A stretch of 64,000 nucleotides of DNA from Hyposmocoma kahamanoa (GCF_003589595.1 NW_020653993.1:1871761-1935760); one strand, 5' to 3'. Shown: positions 33,140 to 44,699, numbered from the stretch's first letter. A program made the numbers and translations. Notes: generated from the letters alone by a model not told the origin.

Positions 33140-33330
33140 GCTACTCCAATATCAAGCTCTACTGCAACTGGATCGTCTCAATCGGCTACTCGATCTGATA
33201 CGATTCGAACCTGCATCTAAATGCCAATCTAGGGCAACCGCTCTACCAACTTAGCTACAGCTAACCTTACGGATTTTTTGTATGCGTTTGTTACAGAGCC
33301 TTGTTTTTTGCTTTAACGGCTTTGGTAGGA
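33140..33330 (-). mobile_element. tRNA-derived SINE, same family as 22505
   Basis: Minus strand: TAGCTAAGTTGGTAGAGCGG (A-box) and GATGCAGGTTCGAATCGTAT (B-box), preceded by AAAGCCGTTAAAGC and CTCTGTAACAAACGC. The leader is shared with 22505-22665, which argues for a SINE and against a host tRNA gene. Confidence 0.6.
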
Positions 33331-33814
33331 CTGTACAATACCAACACTAGAATTAAATGGTGGAGGGGGCTGGACGGGGAGGGGGACCCTCTTAGACCTT
33401 CTGTGAGCGGGGAGTTACGGAACTCCCCTTCAAGAAATATATGAGAATCCTAATTGATTCTGTCTATGAATCTGAAATATATTTAAATATCTTAAATTAG
33501 AATATAATTTGACTTGAAAACAAATTTGGAAACGCAAACAATTTCGCTTCCGGCACGCGCGCGCACGTCGTCTCGTTCCTCCGTGTTTTACGACAATGTT
33601 CATTATTTTGCATTAATTCAAAAATTTCCCGAGACAACCAAGTGCCGTGTGTTTACTACCTACAAACCCTGTTTCCTATAATTTATTTTCGAATATTTCA
33701 TTAGTGTTTATTATCGAAATCACGAGTTTCCTTAACTGAATATTTTAGAATTAGACTATTAACCATGTAGTGTATTCACCATATAAATTTCAGGTCTTAA
33801 CTCGAGTGTTGGTA
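33331..33814. other. Spacer with small GC-rich patches
   Basis: An 8-bp stem GGGGAGTT/AACTCCCC at 33408-33427 and a CpG patch at 33548-33590 were noted. No gene is supported. Confidence 0.35.
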
Positions 33815-34950
33815 TCCCAAGCAGCACACCTATATCTAAATATATACTATAAGATACCTAATAGAATTTAATTCGATTGAATATTTTAAGTGTTCAAATT
33901 CTCTCAAGATATCTCGAAGAAGGTTTCTAGATAATTTAAAGTAAAAGTGGGCACAACTTTATTAGTAGATCACAAGAGTGCTTTGAGAAATTATCTGTAG
34001 GTAGTATTAAGAGTGATTCTTATCTTTTTTCTCATGTAACCCTTCTAGAATGCTACAAGATCATTTGTAGAACAGGCTTTAGTCTTGTAGACAGTTTTTA
34101 GATAATTTATAGTCTATGATAATTTTCTTAGTAATGCTATTTTAAAACCAAAATAACCAAAGCGTTACAAACATAAGACGCAATTCTCTTAATACTAATA
34201 GATATCAAGTTTAATGGCTTACAAAATATAAACTATTAAAATTGCAATATGGCGAAATTAGATATAATATTTCTGACTTTTTCGCGCAATGTTTAATCTT
34301 TTAGAAAGCGCGAATTGACGTGCGACTTTAAATACATTGTGAAAAGTAATGAAAAACGCTGAATTTTAAATATTGATGTATAAATATAAACTTAATAACA
34401 ATACAGTTATCGATTTTCAGTTTTAAATATTTATAGAAATCTTAAATATGCAAAATAACTCACAAAACAAACCATTTCCAAGAATTTCTAGGCTCCTTCA
34501 AGCTAATTTCAAATTAGATTTACTTTTTAAAAAGAAAATAATTTTTTCTCGGCTACATAATAGTCATTCTTTAAAAATAAAAATGGCGATAAGAATTTAA
34601 AGCTTTTTTCAAAACACTGGTGGGAGCATTTTGTCTATAGCTTTATCTATAGAAAAACTTTAGAATACGAAAAGATTATTTTTACTTGCTTTAGTGTAGT
34701 TGATCTTGTAGAAGAATATTCACTCCTATGAATCTTTTATGATTGTCAACAAAACGCGATGTTTCTAAGCGATTTTTTCTTTTGACAGTATTACAAAACC
34801 TTTATAAGGAGTAAAAGTTGTAGAGAATGGTGAGCGTTTTATGCAATATATAATCTTTCACACGTTACCCAAGGTAAAAAAAAAACAATTGAAAAAATCC
34901 AATTTGTCGCAAAAAACGTTATTCTGTATAATTATATGGAATGTGTTATA

Positions 34951-36624
34951 TGGGCCATTTTCAAATTCTATGCAGGTGATTGTAACTTTAGCACTTAAAA
35001 ATAAAAATATTATAAACTATTTCTAGATAATTTTTTCCTTTACCTTTGACCATAGTAGGTATACATCAAATTTTGAAATCCTGTTGTTGGTCGCGATGTT
35101 TTTTTAATAATTTTGAGTTTTTTTTCTAGATTTAATGTCTCAAGGCGTAAATAAATAATACTCTGTTACCAATGCAAATATTTATTTTTTTTAATAAAGA
35201 ACACATTAATCACAAATATTTTGGTATTATTGTTAATTACAGTCTTTAATCTCTCAAAAACACGCAAAATCAGAATTTGATACTATTAATAATGTTTATT
35301 TAAATAGAGTTTTAAACAACTCTGTTACTTTATATTTATTAACAAATCTTAAAATTTCACCTTAATTCTCAAAAAATCTTTTTGTTAACATCTTCTAACG
35401 TTGTATTGAAAATTATGAGTCTTATAAACTGGCCTATAACACATTTATAATATTTTAAGATCTAGTTTTACTAAAAAAAAAATATTATAGACAATACATC
35501 TTTGGGACAGAAAATTAACATAGTTGTAAATCAGTAACTTAGTTGTTTTTTTGTATTACGGCTAGCCTAATAACTTGTACTATACCTAAATTAATGTTTA
35601 AAATTCCAACATGAGACATTGCATAATTTAATATTGTCATACTTAAACATTACTACTACATGTTTTACTTTTGCGTCGTTCTCTGTAACATCGCTGCTTT
35701 TCAGCAGGCGTAAGAGCCATCTTAGTACAAAAAGTCCTGAAACAAATTATTTATTACCATTGTGTATAAAACTTGTGGGTAAAGACTGAAAAAATACTAC
35801 TCTGTAACTCAGTTTACAACTCTGTTGCTCGAATTAGTAACACAATTGTTCAGTAACAGAGTGGTAAATTACATATCCCTTAAACAATTAATCGCAAAAT
35901 AAGGTATAAAGTAAAATTATTGTTTCATATTAAAGATATTCACACCTAATACTACTTAAACAATGTAAAATCAAATAGGAAATACTGAGTACTTACGCAG
36001 AAATATTGGTAACAGTGTGGTTCCTGAATAAAAACACGCGCCTTTTTTCACAACGCGCGGTCAAATGACCGGCGTTGCACTCTCCCTCCACCCCCGCGCA
36101 CTTTCTCGAACAATCTTAGACACCACGCCAAGTTGATGTAGGTGGCAAAGTAGCGCCATCTGTATTTCTGGGACTAATTTGCTATAGTAACAGAGTGTTG
36201 CTATGATAATGTGTTGAACGCGGGACAGAATTTAAAAAAATAGCAGGGAACATAATTTACTACAATCTTTTGTTTCTAAGCATTGAACATGTTATGACAA
36301 CGTCTGTATTTGGTAATCATATTAATTTTAATTTATCAGTGTAGGAGAAAAACAAAGTTATGAACGTATGATTGTACTGTATTACTATCCGGGACACTAT
36401 GACTTTGTATGGAAAACAACTCTGTTACCAAAAATAACCATAATGTTACTTTAAAAAATGGAAAAATAATGAAATTATATAATTATTTTTCATATAGCAT
36501 GTGTTGTTTACTAATTTATTTTTAACTTATTAACTTTAGTTCGAAGAATTTGTTTTATTTAAATAAATATATACATACATTCTTGAGGGACAAGATAACC
36601 TGCGACGAATTTGAAAATGGCCCA
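34951..36624 (-). mobile_element. 1.67-kb DNA transposon with repeated internal motif
   Basis: Inverted ends TATATGGGCCATTTTCAAAT, TC, then GCAGGT (34947 inward and 36628 inward), bounded by TATA on both sides. Inside, the word AACTCTGTTAC or its complement occurs at least eight times on both strands (35160, 35315, 35797, 35816, 35852, 36008, 36187, 36415), and degenerate versions exist. Such scattered sites resemble transposase-binding repeats. The minus strand carries a leader, a predicted intron and a short coding start (35643-35736). Superfamily not assigned; too short for a full transposase. Confidence 0.7.
35643..35736 (-). pseudogene. Coding start MALTPAEKQRCYRERRK of a transposon protein
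   Basis: On the minus strand an acceptor AATTTGTTTCAG ends at 35737. Sixteen bases later an ATG at 35720 opens a 25-codon frame, MALTPAEKQRCYRERRK then SKTCSSNV, and a stop at 35643. The basic TPAEKQRxYRERR start is one I associate with insect transposon-borne proteins of unknown class. A matching donor GTAAGT sits at 35996-35991, so a 260-bp intron (35737-35996) would join it to a leader in the CpG-rich block near 36030-36130. The rest of the protein is missing. The weak donor GTAAAAC after the RRK codons may have led to another exon. Confidence 0.5.
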
Positions 36625-36899
36625 TATATGACTAGAAAGGTGGATAAATTCCGTATCAGATAAGTCATATTTCAATATATAGGTAACTTATGATGGAAGA
36701 AATAAAATTTTCATTATAAAATTGAGGTTATTTCTTCACGTCCACCACATTTCACACGATGATTTCACTGTATTCTATTGATAGACGGCACAATACACAT
36801 ACATAACATGGAAGTACAGTAGTTTACGCGCTCATTTCGATTGTTTTTATCCTTCAGAACACGGAATTACTTTACAATGTTTATTTATTTGTCAACAAA

Positions 36900-37880
36900 C
36901 AAAAATCGCTCGCGCGCGAATTACTGATTAATGTATCGAATGATGTGACATAATTGGAGATGGTTAATATAATATATAACTCCAATTATGACCTTAAATT
37001 AAAAAATTATTATAGCAATTATAATTTGAAAGAAATAAAGGTGCTAAAATTATAACGTACTTTTTTCACTTTGGACTGGAGTACGTTAAGAAAATTAAAC
37101 TAAGTGCCATGTAGCGACATAATTTTACAATATTTTAATGCGTCGATTGCCATCAATCTATCTGTGCTTTACTTACGCAGCTAACAAACAAAATCCTTCT
37201 TCGTCCTGAGTTATCTCCCTTAATATTTCATAGATGGCACTATGTTCTATGTGAAAATGGGGACCAAATTAATATCAAATTGCGGCTCTTGTCATTGGTA
37301 GAAACAATTATAACGTGAAATACTTTCACACGCTATTTGTAGCATTTAGCATTTGGTGCCAAACGGGAAATAGCTGATTGGTTTATTCAAGTTAAATTTC
37401 ACGCTTGAGTACGCCAAATGCTAATGCTATATATATTTAGCATTTAAGATCTAATTACTTGGATTTCTTTAGTATATTTAGCGTTTGTTTAATTAATAAA
37501 TTTTTGTAATATTTGTATATAAAAGTAGTCGAAATAATTATTATGAGTGTAAATAAGCAGTGTAAAGTTTTAAGCAAATTGTAAATAGTAAATTGTTTAA
37601 GTATGAAGGGAATGATTTATCTTCTATAACTTGTAACCACCATATGTAATAGTTACAAAACAAATGAAGCCAGGCGTAACTAACCGTAAAAAACTGTAGA
37701 TTATTCTATAGATAGACTATAGATGCCATACAGAGCAAATTAGCATGCGTCAACTATTTCACGTTTTTTCCATTCGTTACATTATGCTTCAGCTGCTAAA
37801 AATTATAATTTTAGCACTTTAAATAGCGGACTACAAAAATTAAGCATTTAGCATTTAGCGCGCTATGCGAATACGGCAGT
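36900..37880. repeat. Region with scattered TTTAGCATTT words and a palindrome
   Basis: AGCATTTAGCATTT-type words occur at 37334, 37413-37445 (both orientations) and 37843-37860. A 23-bp near-perfect palindrome TGCTAAAAATTATAATTTTA(GCA) lies at 37795-37817, and AACGTAC/GTACGTT are inverted at 37053-37088. No gene is seen. It may be internal sequence of the 4.6-kb element. Confidence 0.35.
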
Positions 37881-38405
37881 TAATCTTATCTCTAGACATA
37901 ATATCCCACCACCTACACCAGATCTTTTAATATTCTTTACTTTATCCATTTTGGACGAACTTACAACATCCAACAGAGTAGAAACCCTAATTATAGTGTT
38001 TTTTTAAATAAAATCTACTGAAGACGCGCTATAACGTGTTTGCCAATAAGTATAAACACTACACAATAAATGAAATATATCTGGAATAAACTTAAGAATA
38101 TTAGTTTTCAGAGTATTAATAGACTATATTGGATATGTATAGAATAATTTTACTAAAAATAATCAGTTGATCTACAAATGAACTTAAAATAAGTACTATA
38201 AGGGTAAATCTTAAGAGAGATCACACTTAATTAAGTTGTTTGGTATTAAGAAGGTTTTAAAATTTTAACTTGAGTGAAATAAGTCTATAAGAACAATTTC
38301 TTTTTTCTAAAACCATTTATAGAGAACTATCATCTAAACCTATAACATATTAAGACTGTTCATAGATATAATAGTTTTGAAGCGTATAAAGTGTGCTCCT
38401 TGGGA

Positions 38406-38678
38406 TTATACAGTTGAGCCACGGCTTTTTTGCTTTAGCACCACTTGTAAGAAATCTATGTATTTTTTAACGTTCGGGACTAAAACGGGAATAAACGCGT
38501 TTAAACATTAATATGTATTTTCACACCCACCTATTTTCCTGACGTTTCAGCCAGGTTGCACTAGCCATGGCTATGGATTGACTGGTGATGCGGTGTTACG
38601 TCTCGGCGGTAGAATCTTTATCCAACCTGGCTATATGTTTCAAAATACCACCACACACAACACTAACGGTGTCCTTAT
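38406..38678. other. Spacer with a retroelement-tail-like sequence
   Basis: CCTGACGTTTCAGCCAGGTT at 38538 resembles the tail of Penelope-type or LINE elements, but no frame accompanies it. Confidence 0.3.
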
Positions 38679-39269
38679 CCGCTCACGCGATGCGCTCCTC
38701 CTACCGCAAAATGGCGGCTTATTAGAAAAGCATTCAGTTTAAATACAAGTTTTTATAAATAAAAATTATTATACTGCATTGCTAAATAAATACCCTCCGT
38801 ACTACCAACAAAAACATCTCAAATAAAATGCAGTAATACACCGCAAATCCTGCACTTAAAAAGCACTAATGAAATATTTGGTTTACTTGGATAAATATTA
38901 TAATATTCCGTTTGAGTGGTTCTAACGTTTACCATGAAATTACTCCTCAAAGTACAGTTTATAAACATTTATATTCAGGGTAAACTTAAAAAACGCTACT
39001 TACGGTATGTTTTCAATAAATAAACACCGAAATCACCAGCCCAAATAATAACACACACGATTGTCGTGACGTATTTTTGAAGTTGTTTATTTTTTTTAAA
39101 TGACAGAGGCATTAAAAACTTTATGGTTTGCTAGAGTAGTTACCGAAATAGCAATTAATATTAGTTTTTTTACCTGTTATAACTTCGATATCCGATAAAT
39201 CGGTATAAAATCATCACCGGCACCTCTAGGTGTGGTATGCGTCTACGGCTGCATGTATCGTGTGAGCGG
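38679..39269. mobile_element. 0.6-kb inverted-repeat DNA element, copy 2
   Basis: Near-identical to 17820-18423, with the same ends CCGCTCACGCGATGCG and (inverted) CCGCTCACACGATACATGC. Left flank TTAT, right flank GTGG, so no target duplication is visible. Confidence 0.75.
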
Positions 39270-40288
39270 GTGGTCTATACCGAAGCCGTATTCTGGAAAC
39301 GATATTGAGTTTTTGCAAATATCGGAGCCCATGCTGCATATAACTAGAAACCGTTAAAAAAAATGAAATTTTTTATACCAACCTTTACAGGTACCACAGG
39401 TGGTTTCCTAATAGCTTATTTATCAGTTTTCTTCAGTCCTGCGAGCAGTTCTACGTAACCTCAATTCCTTAACCATATAGGCATGTACAAAGCGCAAATA
39501 GTGCACGGAACAAATTAAGTGCAGTTAGGTCGTTACAGTTATTAGTCTTAATGGTTAAATTTGATGCAAATGTGCATAGCACTGTTTGAATTTTAGACAC
39601 GCGATGAGGTTTTGCTAATTTCCTATTTTCTACCTTTTGCTTTTTGAGATATACGCTTTCAAAGCAAAGTTTTTTTTTATAATATCAAGTGCTGATGCGG
39701 ACGCTGAATTTATGTATTAAAAATAAAGAGAACAACTACTGTATCTATCTACATAAAAAACCTTTCTATTTTCTTTGGTATTGTAATAATATAGGTATTA
39801 ATTACTTCAATGATTTTGTGATACCATAAGAATCAATCTTCATTAAAACAATGTCGTGGAAAGTTATATTTTAAAAACAATAACTGAGCTGCTTATTCGG
39901 CTTACAGTCTGTTTCTGAAAGGTTTGTAAATTATTCCGGCGTGTCATTTAGGTCATGTCACGACTCAAACATCTGCTATCAATATCAACATCGATGAATG
40001 CGGATGCCGATGCAGATGCTGATATTCGCAACAACCCTGATATGTACTAACGGATTCCTTTGACTCCGTTACAAACCCTTAGGCCAATTACAAACTTAGT
40101 CATCAAATCCTGCAGAACACCCGAAACTTGACTTGTGATTTATACTATTGAGTAAATTAAAAACATAGATATGTTACAAAGCTTAAGCGCTCGGTTACAC
40201 GAGTCTGAATTTTATTTACTAGGCAACAACATTTAAAGTACTCTGAAAAATACAACCGCGCGAGCGCGATGAAATTCATGTCGAATAA
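39270..40288. other. Spacer, nothing recognised
   Basis: No gene is supported. GAGCGCGATGAAATTCATGT, CGAATAAA at 40262-40289 echoes the segment beside the gap at 18482. Confidence 0.35.
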
Positions 40289-40866
40289 AGGTAGGCGTCC
40301 AGATTCGCAGCGCACGCATCGGACGGAACGTATCAAACAGCTCCGTTTATGGCAGTCCGTCCACTGTATCCGCAGCAATCGGATTGCCGACGCCACTTTC
40401 GTAGCGAGTGGACGAGTGTAACTTGTATGTGCGAGACAATGGATTTGGAAAGTGATGAAGAACAATTTGTTGTGGCGGTTTGTTTGTTGGCAGAAGAATT
40501 AAGAAGAGAAATATCTAATGTTTCGGATTTTATATGATCGAGTACACATTCTTCTATCGTATAACTAATTATCACATTCTTTAGACAATATCCTTAGGTA
40601 TATTATATATTTATGAGATCGTTATTTAATACCTATACCATTAAAATTTGATCTAGCAAAACAGTGTTTCCCGTTTCTCCTCCGGTGAATCGCCTTATCT
40701 TGTGGCTCGATACAGATCTCGATCGATCGATCACTTGTAATGGGTTCACAAAACACATTGCAGAGATCGAGAGACTAACACAATAAGAAGAATAGAAAAT
40801 TTGTATGACGACTGAAACGCGTGTGGAGTCTGTCAATATGCGACTGCCCTCTGTCCCACGCCTCGG
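40289..40866 (+). mobile_element. Harbinger-like element remnant
   Basis: The left end GGTAGGCGTCCAGATTCGC follows AATAAA. A loosely matching inverted end (GAGGCGTGGGACAGAG on the minus strand) lies at 40842-40866, followed by TAA. Inside is a 32-codon frame resembling the start of HARBI1-type nucleases (40439-40537). The right half (40565-40700) recurs at 5900-6060. The ends are only approximately defined. Confidence 0.4.
40439..40537 (+). pseudogene. N-terminus of a HARBI1-like protein, truncated
   Basis: MDLESDEEQFVVAVCLLAEE, then LRREISNVSDFI and a stop. Lepidopteran Harbinger nuclease-like proteins often begin with M-D-x-E-S-D-x-E-x-F followed by a hydrophobic AVxLLxEE helix and a basic stretch before WVHP. 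The frame here stops where WVHP would be, so only the first helix survives. The open frame continues upstream to 40349 without a known motif. The assignment is by remembered pattern. Confidence 0.4.
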
Positions 40867-41245
40867 GTAACTAGCGCGGGGAGATGAAACAATACCTTTC
40901 TACAAACATTATTATTATTTACTTTTTTAGTTTTTATTTAAATTTTGCGGATGTTGTTGATAAGTTTGATATTCTCGCCATACAATAACATATCTATAAA
41001 CTTGTTAAGTCAATACATCTAAGTTACGACTTATTGAACTTAAATAAGTTGGGTTTCTGACTGAAATCAGACACAAGTTTTGATATTAATCTTCATTCTC
41101 TGTTAGTTCTGATTTAAACTCAACGTTGATATCAGGCATATCCTACCTTGGTTAAACTTATTTGAACATCATAATATTTTACTTATTTTTAACATAATAA
41201 GTTGTTTGTAGGTTTCAAACGGGCACAAAGCCGTGAAACAGCAAT
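40867..41245. other. AT-rich spacer, nothing recognised
   Basis: No feature can be supported. Confidence 0.4.
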
Positions 41246-41390
41246 CGAAAGTAATTTTGAGAGGAAAATGTTTTTTTCTTTTAAACCTAACTTAACCTAA
41301 CGTAACCGGAAAGTTTTATTGAAATCGGTTACCGTAAAGTGCACAAACCCGGATTCATCCCTTAGTTCGCCACTATACAGGACTTGACAC
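41246..41390. repeat. Repeat shared with 49751 plus a family B scrap
   Basis: CGAAAGTAATTTTGAGAGGA, AAATGTTTTTTTCTTTTAAA and CCTAACTTAACCTAACG match 49751-49840. Bases 41340-41385 (CGGATTCATCCCTTAGTTCG) are inverted family B sequence. Confidence 0.5.
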
Positions 41391-41544
41391 TGAAGATAAT
41401 AAAAATCGGTTCTCACTACTCAAAGTATATTGAGAGAAAACCGCCTTGAATTGGAGAAATAGCAAAATCAACCATTAAAATAATTGCCCCTAAATTAAAG
41501 TTTAGGCGCTATTTATAAAAATGAGATCTTCATGCGTGAACAGC

Positions 41545-41726
41545 TACCCTTAGAGGTGGATAATTTTCTTCAAAATGAAATGGGAGTATGATGAAAGTTT
41601 CCTTTTTAACAAAAAAGAATCATGAAAATCGGTTCACAAATACCGGAGTTATCGCGTAACATACATACAAAAAAAAGTATATACGATCGAATTGAGAACC
41701 TTCTCTTTTTTTGAAGTCGGTTAAAT
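41545..41726 (-). repeat. Dispersed repeat family B copy
   Basis: Inverted copy: AGAGGTGGATAATTTTCTTC, AATCATGAAAATCGGTTCAC, CGGAGTTATCGCGTAACATA, to TTGAAGTCGGTTAAA. Confidence 0.75.
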
Positions 41727-42194
41727 TTCTATCACTGGCCTCTTTTCTTAACTTTTAAATCTACCTACTAATAATGAACTATGTAAACAGGCAAAAGAAA
41801 AACTCATATAGCCAACTGCCCAGCGTACATAACTGCGAGAATTAAAAATACCTATCTAAACCGCTTACTTAAAAAAAGAAAATGGCGGTTACACTTAAAG
41901 TATTTTAGTATTCTTTCGTTTTTTCGTCTTTTTTGTATTTTGGTCGCGAAAATGACTGCTAGTGAGAAGAGCAATAACGAAAATATAGTAATAAGGTATA
42001 CATTCAAACATCAGCAGAAACTTAGCAGACTACTTTTAATGCACCGGGAAAAACAATAACATTTTCTTTAAATAATTGTATTGTATAAATTTTAATGTTC
42101 TATATATTTTTTTTACTTTTTCAATTATACATATTACTCTCTTTAGTCTTTCATTATTTCCTCGCATTTTTCTTCTTCCTGTCCTTATTCCACG
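41727..42194. other. AT-rich spacer, nothing recognised
   Basis: No feature can be supported. Confidence 0.4.
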
Positions 42195-42430
42195 CTAGGC
42201 GGGATCAGCACAACATGTAGTTTTCTTCCACTGTCCCCTATCAGCCGTCATTTTTATACTCACACCTTTCTTATCCATGTCATCTTTCACACAATCCATC
42301 TTTTCTTTGGCCTTTCTTTTCCCTTATATCCCTCCACATTCATACCTAGCACCCTACTCGTCACATGACATTCTTCCTTCCGCAAGAGATGTCCATACCA
42401 CGCTAACCTATTACTCCTCATCATTTCACT
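42195..42430 (-). pseudogene. RTE/BovB-type LINE reverse-transcriptase C-terminus
   Basis: Minus strand reads RLAWYGHLLRKEECHVTSRV, LGMNVEGYKGKERPKKRW, then after a frameshift near 42296 CVKDDMDKKGVSIKMTADRG and QWKKTTCCADPA with a stop at 42195. This is the classic end of RTE-clade proteins (RxxWYGHVxRR...RPKKRWxDCVKDDM...W...CADP). No catalytic region remains. The plus-strand open frame across it is a shadow. Confidence 0.8.
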
Positions 42431-42584
42431 TAGTATTTCCTCGCATTGCACAAATTCTATACATGCCTCGGAGGGAAGGGGGATTGCTTGACTCGCTTCT
42501 CGATTTCTGCAATTATGTACGATTTAATTCTAATGTAATAATGACGTTCTGTAAACAAATTTTGGGATTATGATGCTTAATCCA

Positions 42585-42745
42585 GTGGCTGGTTGATGTG
42601 ATTCGACTATTGCAGACTTATTGAGCTGACGGTTCATGACAGTCGCAATGTGTTTCTTGACTCTTTCCGCTATGAGGCGTTTTGTCCGCTCAATCTTGTA
42701 AACCCCCAGTCGTTGAAAAGGGATTACATCCTTACGGTGATCTCA
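42585..42745 (-). pseudogene. Penelope-like GIY-YIG endonuclease fragment
   Basis: Minus strand reads VIPFQRLGVYKI, then ERTKRLIAERVKKHIATVMN and RQLNKSAIVESHQPATG. The order GVYKI...xTKRxxxxRVKEHIxxVxNxxxxKSAIxEH...TG is the GIY-YIG nuclease domain of Penelope-like retroelements. The segment between GVYKI and TKR, which should hold the YIG half, is deleted. A family C piece (42822-42890) lies 80 bases upstream of it. Confidence 0.6.
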
Positions 42746-42821
42746 CATGCCTCGGACACTGGATGACTGCGTAATCACAGTTTTTATAGAGTTCTTATCT
42801 ACTAGTTAGCTCTAGTAACAT

Positions 42822-42890
42822 ACGCGATTTAAATCCGGAAAACTAATTTCATTTCCAATGTATGGCAAACGCGAAAATCTAAGCACTCGA
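42822..42890 (+). repeat. Family C terminal piece
   Basis: ACGCGATTTAAATCCGGAAA, then ATTTCATTTCC, followed by AAACGCGAAAATCTAAGCAC. The same words bound the copy at 58841-58966. Confidence 0.5.
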
Positions 42891-43287
42891 TATTTTATTT
42901 GTGCTTCTGCTTGAGCAAATGAGTCAAATTCCATCACAAAAACTAGGCATAATTTATCTTTTCAGGGTGGAAGTTTTTTGGCATAATCACCACTCTTGGC
43001 GGTCGGGATGGCGACCGCAGTAATGCTTGGAAATAAGGCCCATTATGCACTAAAACGAAGAGAGGAGCTTCGTTTTAGCAACTCATAAGTGGGTCAATCA
43101 ACTTTTTAGCCAACACTGTGATGAATGTATGATGAATGATATTTTATAATACGATATTTAATACCCAATATTTAATTACGAGAGTAGATCATCAACCACA
43201 TTTATGAATTAATTTAGACAGTATTATTGAAAAAATTTAAGGTTATTATAGATATATTCTTACATCTTTTTTTTTGTATTACATTAA
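42891..43287. other. Spacer, nothing recognised
   Basis: No feature can be supported. Confidence 0.4.
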
Positions 43288-43552
43288 GTGACGGACGAAC
43301 AGGTCATGCGCCTGATGGTAAGCTACACGCCTGTCCATAACAGTTGTAGTGCCACGCAGAGCTTGAAATCCCAAAGATCTGAGGGGCACTGCCACTGCAC
43401 CCGTCACCCAATTGACAAGTCTCATGTGCCTGTATTTAGCCATTTCGCCATCACCATCACCGCATTAATGCTTACATTACAGCAGAAATAGGTAAGATGG
43501 CAGTACTTCTCAGGACGAACTCTGTCACAACGAGATCTACTGCTACAAATAA
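43288..43552 (+). repeat. Dispersed repeat family A copy
   Basis: AAGTGACGGACGAACAGGTC (from 43285), GCTACACGCCTGTCCATAAC, CCAAAGATCTGAGGGGCACT, CTCATGTGCCTGTATTTAGC, TTCTCAGGACGAACTCTGTC and ATCTACTGCTAC. Confidence 0.75.
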
Positions 43553-43680
43553 TATCTAAAAAATAAATAAGTGTAAAAAAAAAATATATTATGTTCACAA
43601 CAGGTTAAAATCGCTTTTTCAAAGCTTTCTAGCAGCGTCCTGCCAAACGACTTGTATATTTTTTTATGATTATCAAGTTG

Positions 43681-43888
43681 AAGACCTGATGCTATGCAAA
43701 GTTACTCCCAGATTTGAATCGCAAAAATCTGAGTAACACTGACAAATCACATTCACTTGTAGTTTCACCAACATCCTTTCAAAACTGGAACACAGTAATT
43801 CTCCCATCACTACTTGATGATAGAAATAGGTAAACTGGCAGTAGGTACTTCTCTGGACGAACACTTTCACAAGAAGCTCCAATGCTAC
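43681..43888 (+). repeat. Dispersed repeat family A copy, diverged
   Basis: A second, older forward copy 130 bases after the previous one: GACCTGATGCTATGC, AATCGCAAAAATCTGAG, CATCCTTTCAAAACTGGAAC, CTTCTCTGGACGAACACTTT, and AAGCTCCAATGCTAC. Confidence 0.65.
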
Positions 43889-44487
43889 TAAATATGCTGG
43901 AAATTATTCCAGGTGGCTTAAACAAGTTGTTTTTAGCTAGAGTTTTGTTAGATAACAGGCGTTTTATAACAGAAGACGCCGCTCCATCGCCCCATTGAGT
44001 AAAAGTTTATTAAAAAAGAAAACTGACCTTTCCTTTTTCCTTTTCCTCGCGCCACCCACAAAGAAAAAATAAAACGTCTAACTCACAATTTTTGTTTTTT
44101 ACGGCAAGGCATTAAATGTCACAATGTATTATTAGGTTTAGTACTATGTGAACGAAAGTGGAATTAAGTTGTTACGTCATAATTTATTGTTGTGTGGGTT
44201 GGTAATGTTAAGATACGTGGAACTGGAGTAATAGACAAATAATATTACGAGATTACTTAGTACAAAATTTATGGGATTTTTTAACAAAATGGGATGTTAT
44301 AAATAAGTGGAGTTAATGTTTTTGTCATGATTTTTCCTTACCTCTGCAGCTTAGCGGCTAAAATCATATGGATTTAAATATCGGGGTACAAGGCGAGATT
44401 ATGGGTTCTATTACCGGTTGTGATGTTGTCGCCATAATCTCTACTTTAATTTATTACTTTCACATTCTACTGTAAGCGTATAAAAAA
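43889..44487. other. Spacer, nothing recognised
   Basis: No feature can be supported. Confidence 0.4.
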
Positions 44488-44698
44488 ACTGACCTCAAAA
44501 GTCAGTCATCCCCTAGTTTGCCACCCTGAGAGGTGGAATATTTTCTTCAAATTTAAGTGGAACCATTTCTGAAGTATCTTTCTTTCAATAAAAAAAAGAA
44601 TCATCAAAATCGGTTTACAATTGCCGGAGTTATCGCGTAACATACACACAAAAAAAGCATACAGCCGATTGAGAACCTCCTTTTTTGGAAGTCGGTCT
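44488..44698 (-). repeat. Dispersed repeat family B copy
   Basis: Inverted copy: CATCCCCTAGTTTGCCACCC, GAATCATCAAAATCGGTTTA, CGGAGTTATCGCGTAACATA, TTTTTTGGAAGTCGGTC. It abuts the LINE 3' end that starts at 44700. Confidence 0.75.
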
Positions 44699-44699
44699 T

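Larger units (their letters stand above)
33815..38405. mobile_element. Possible 4.6-kb inverted-repeat element
   Basis: TCCCAAGCAGCACACC at the left end is matched, inverted, by TCCCAAGGAGCACACTTTAT at the right end. The words CTAGATAATTT and TTGTAGA recur in the left kilobase, and CATTTGTAGATC occurs inverted near the right end, as subterminal repeats would. No clear target duplication and no transposase is seen. A 1.67-kb element is nested at 34951. The terminal match alone (about 14 of 15 bases) is short enough to arise by chance in a window of this size. Confidence 0.4.
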
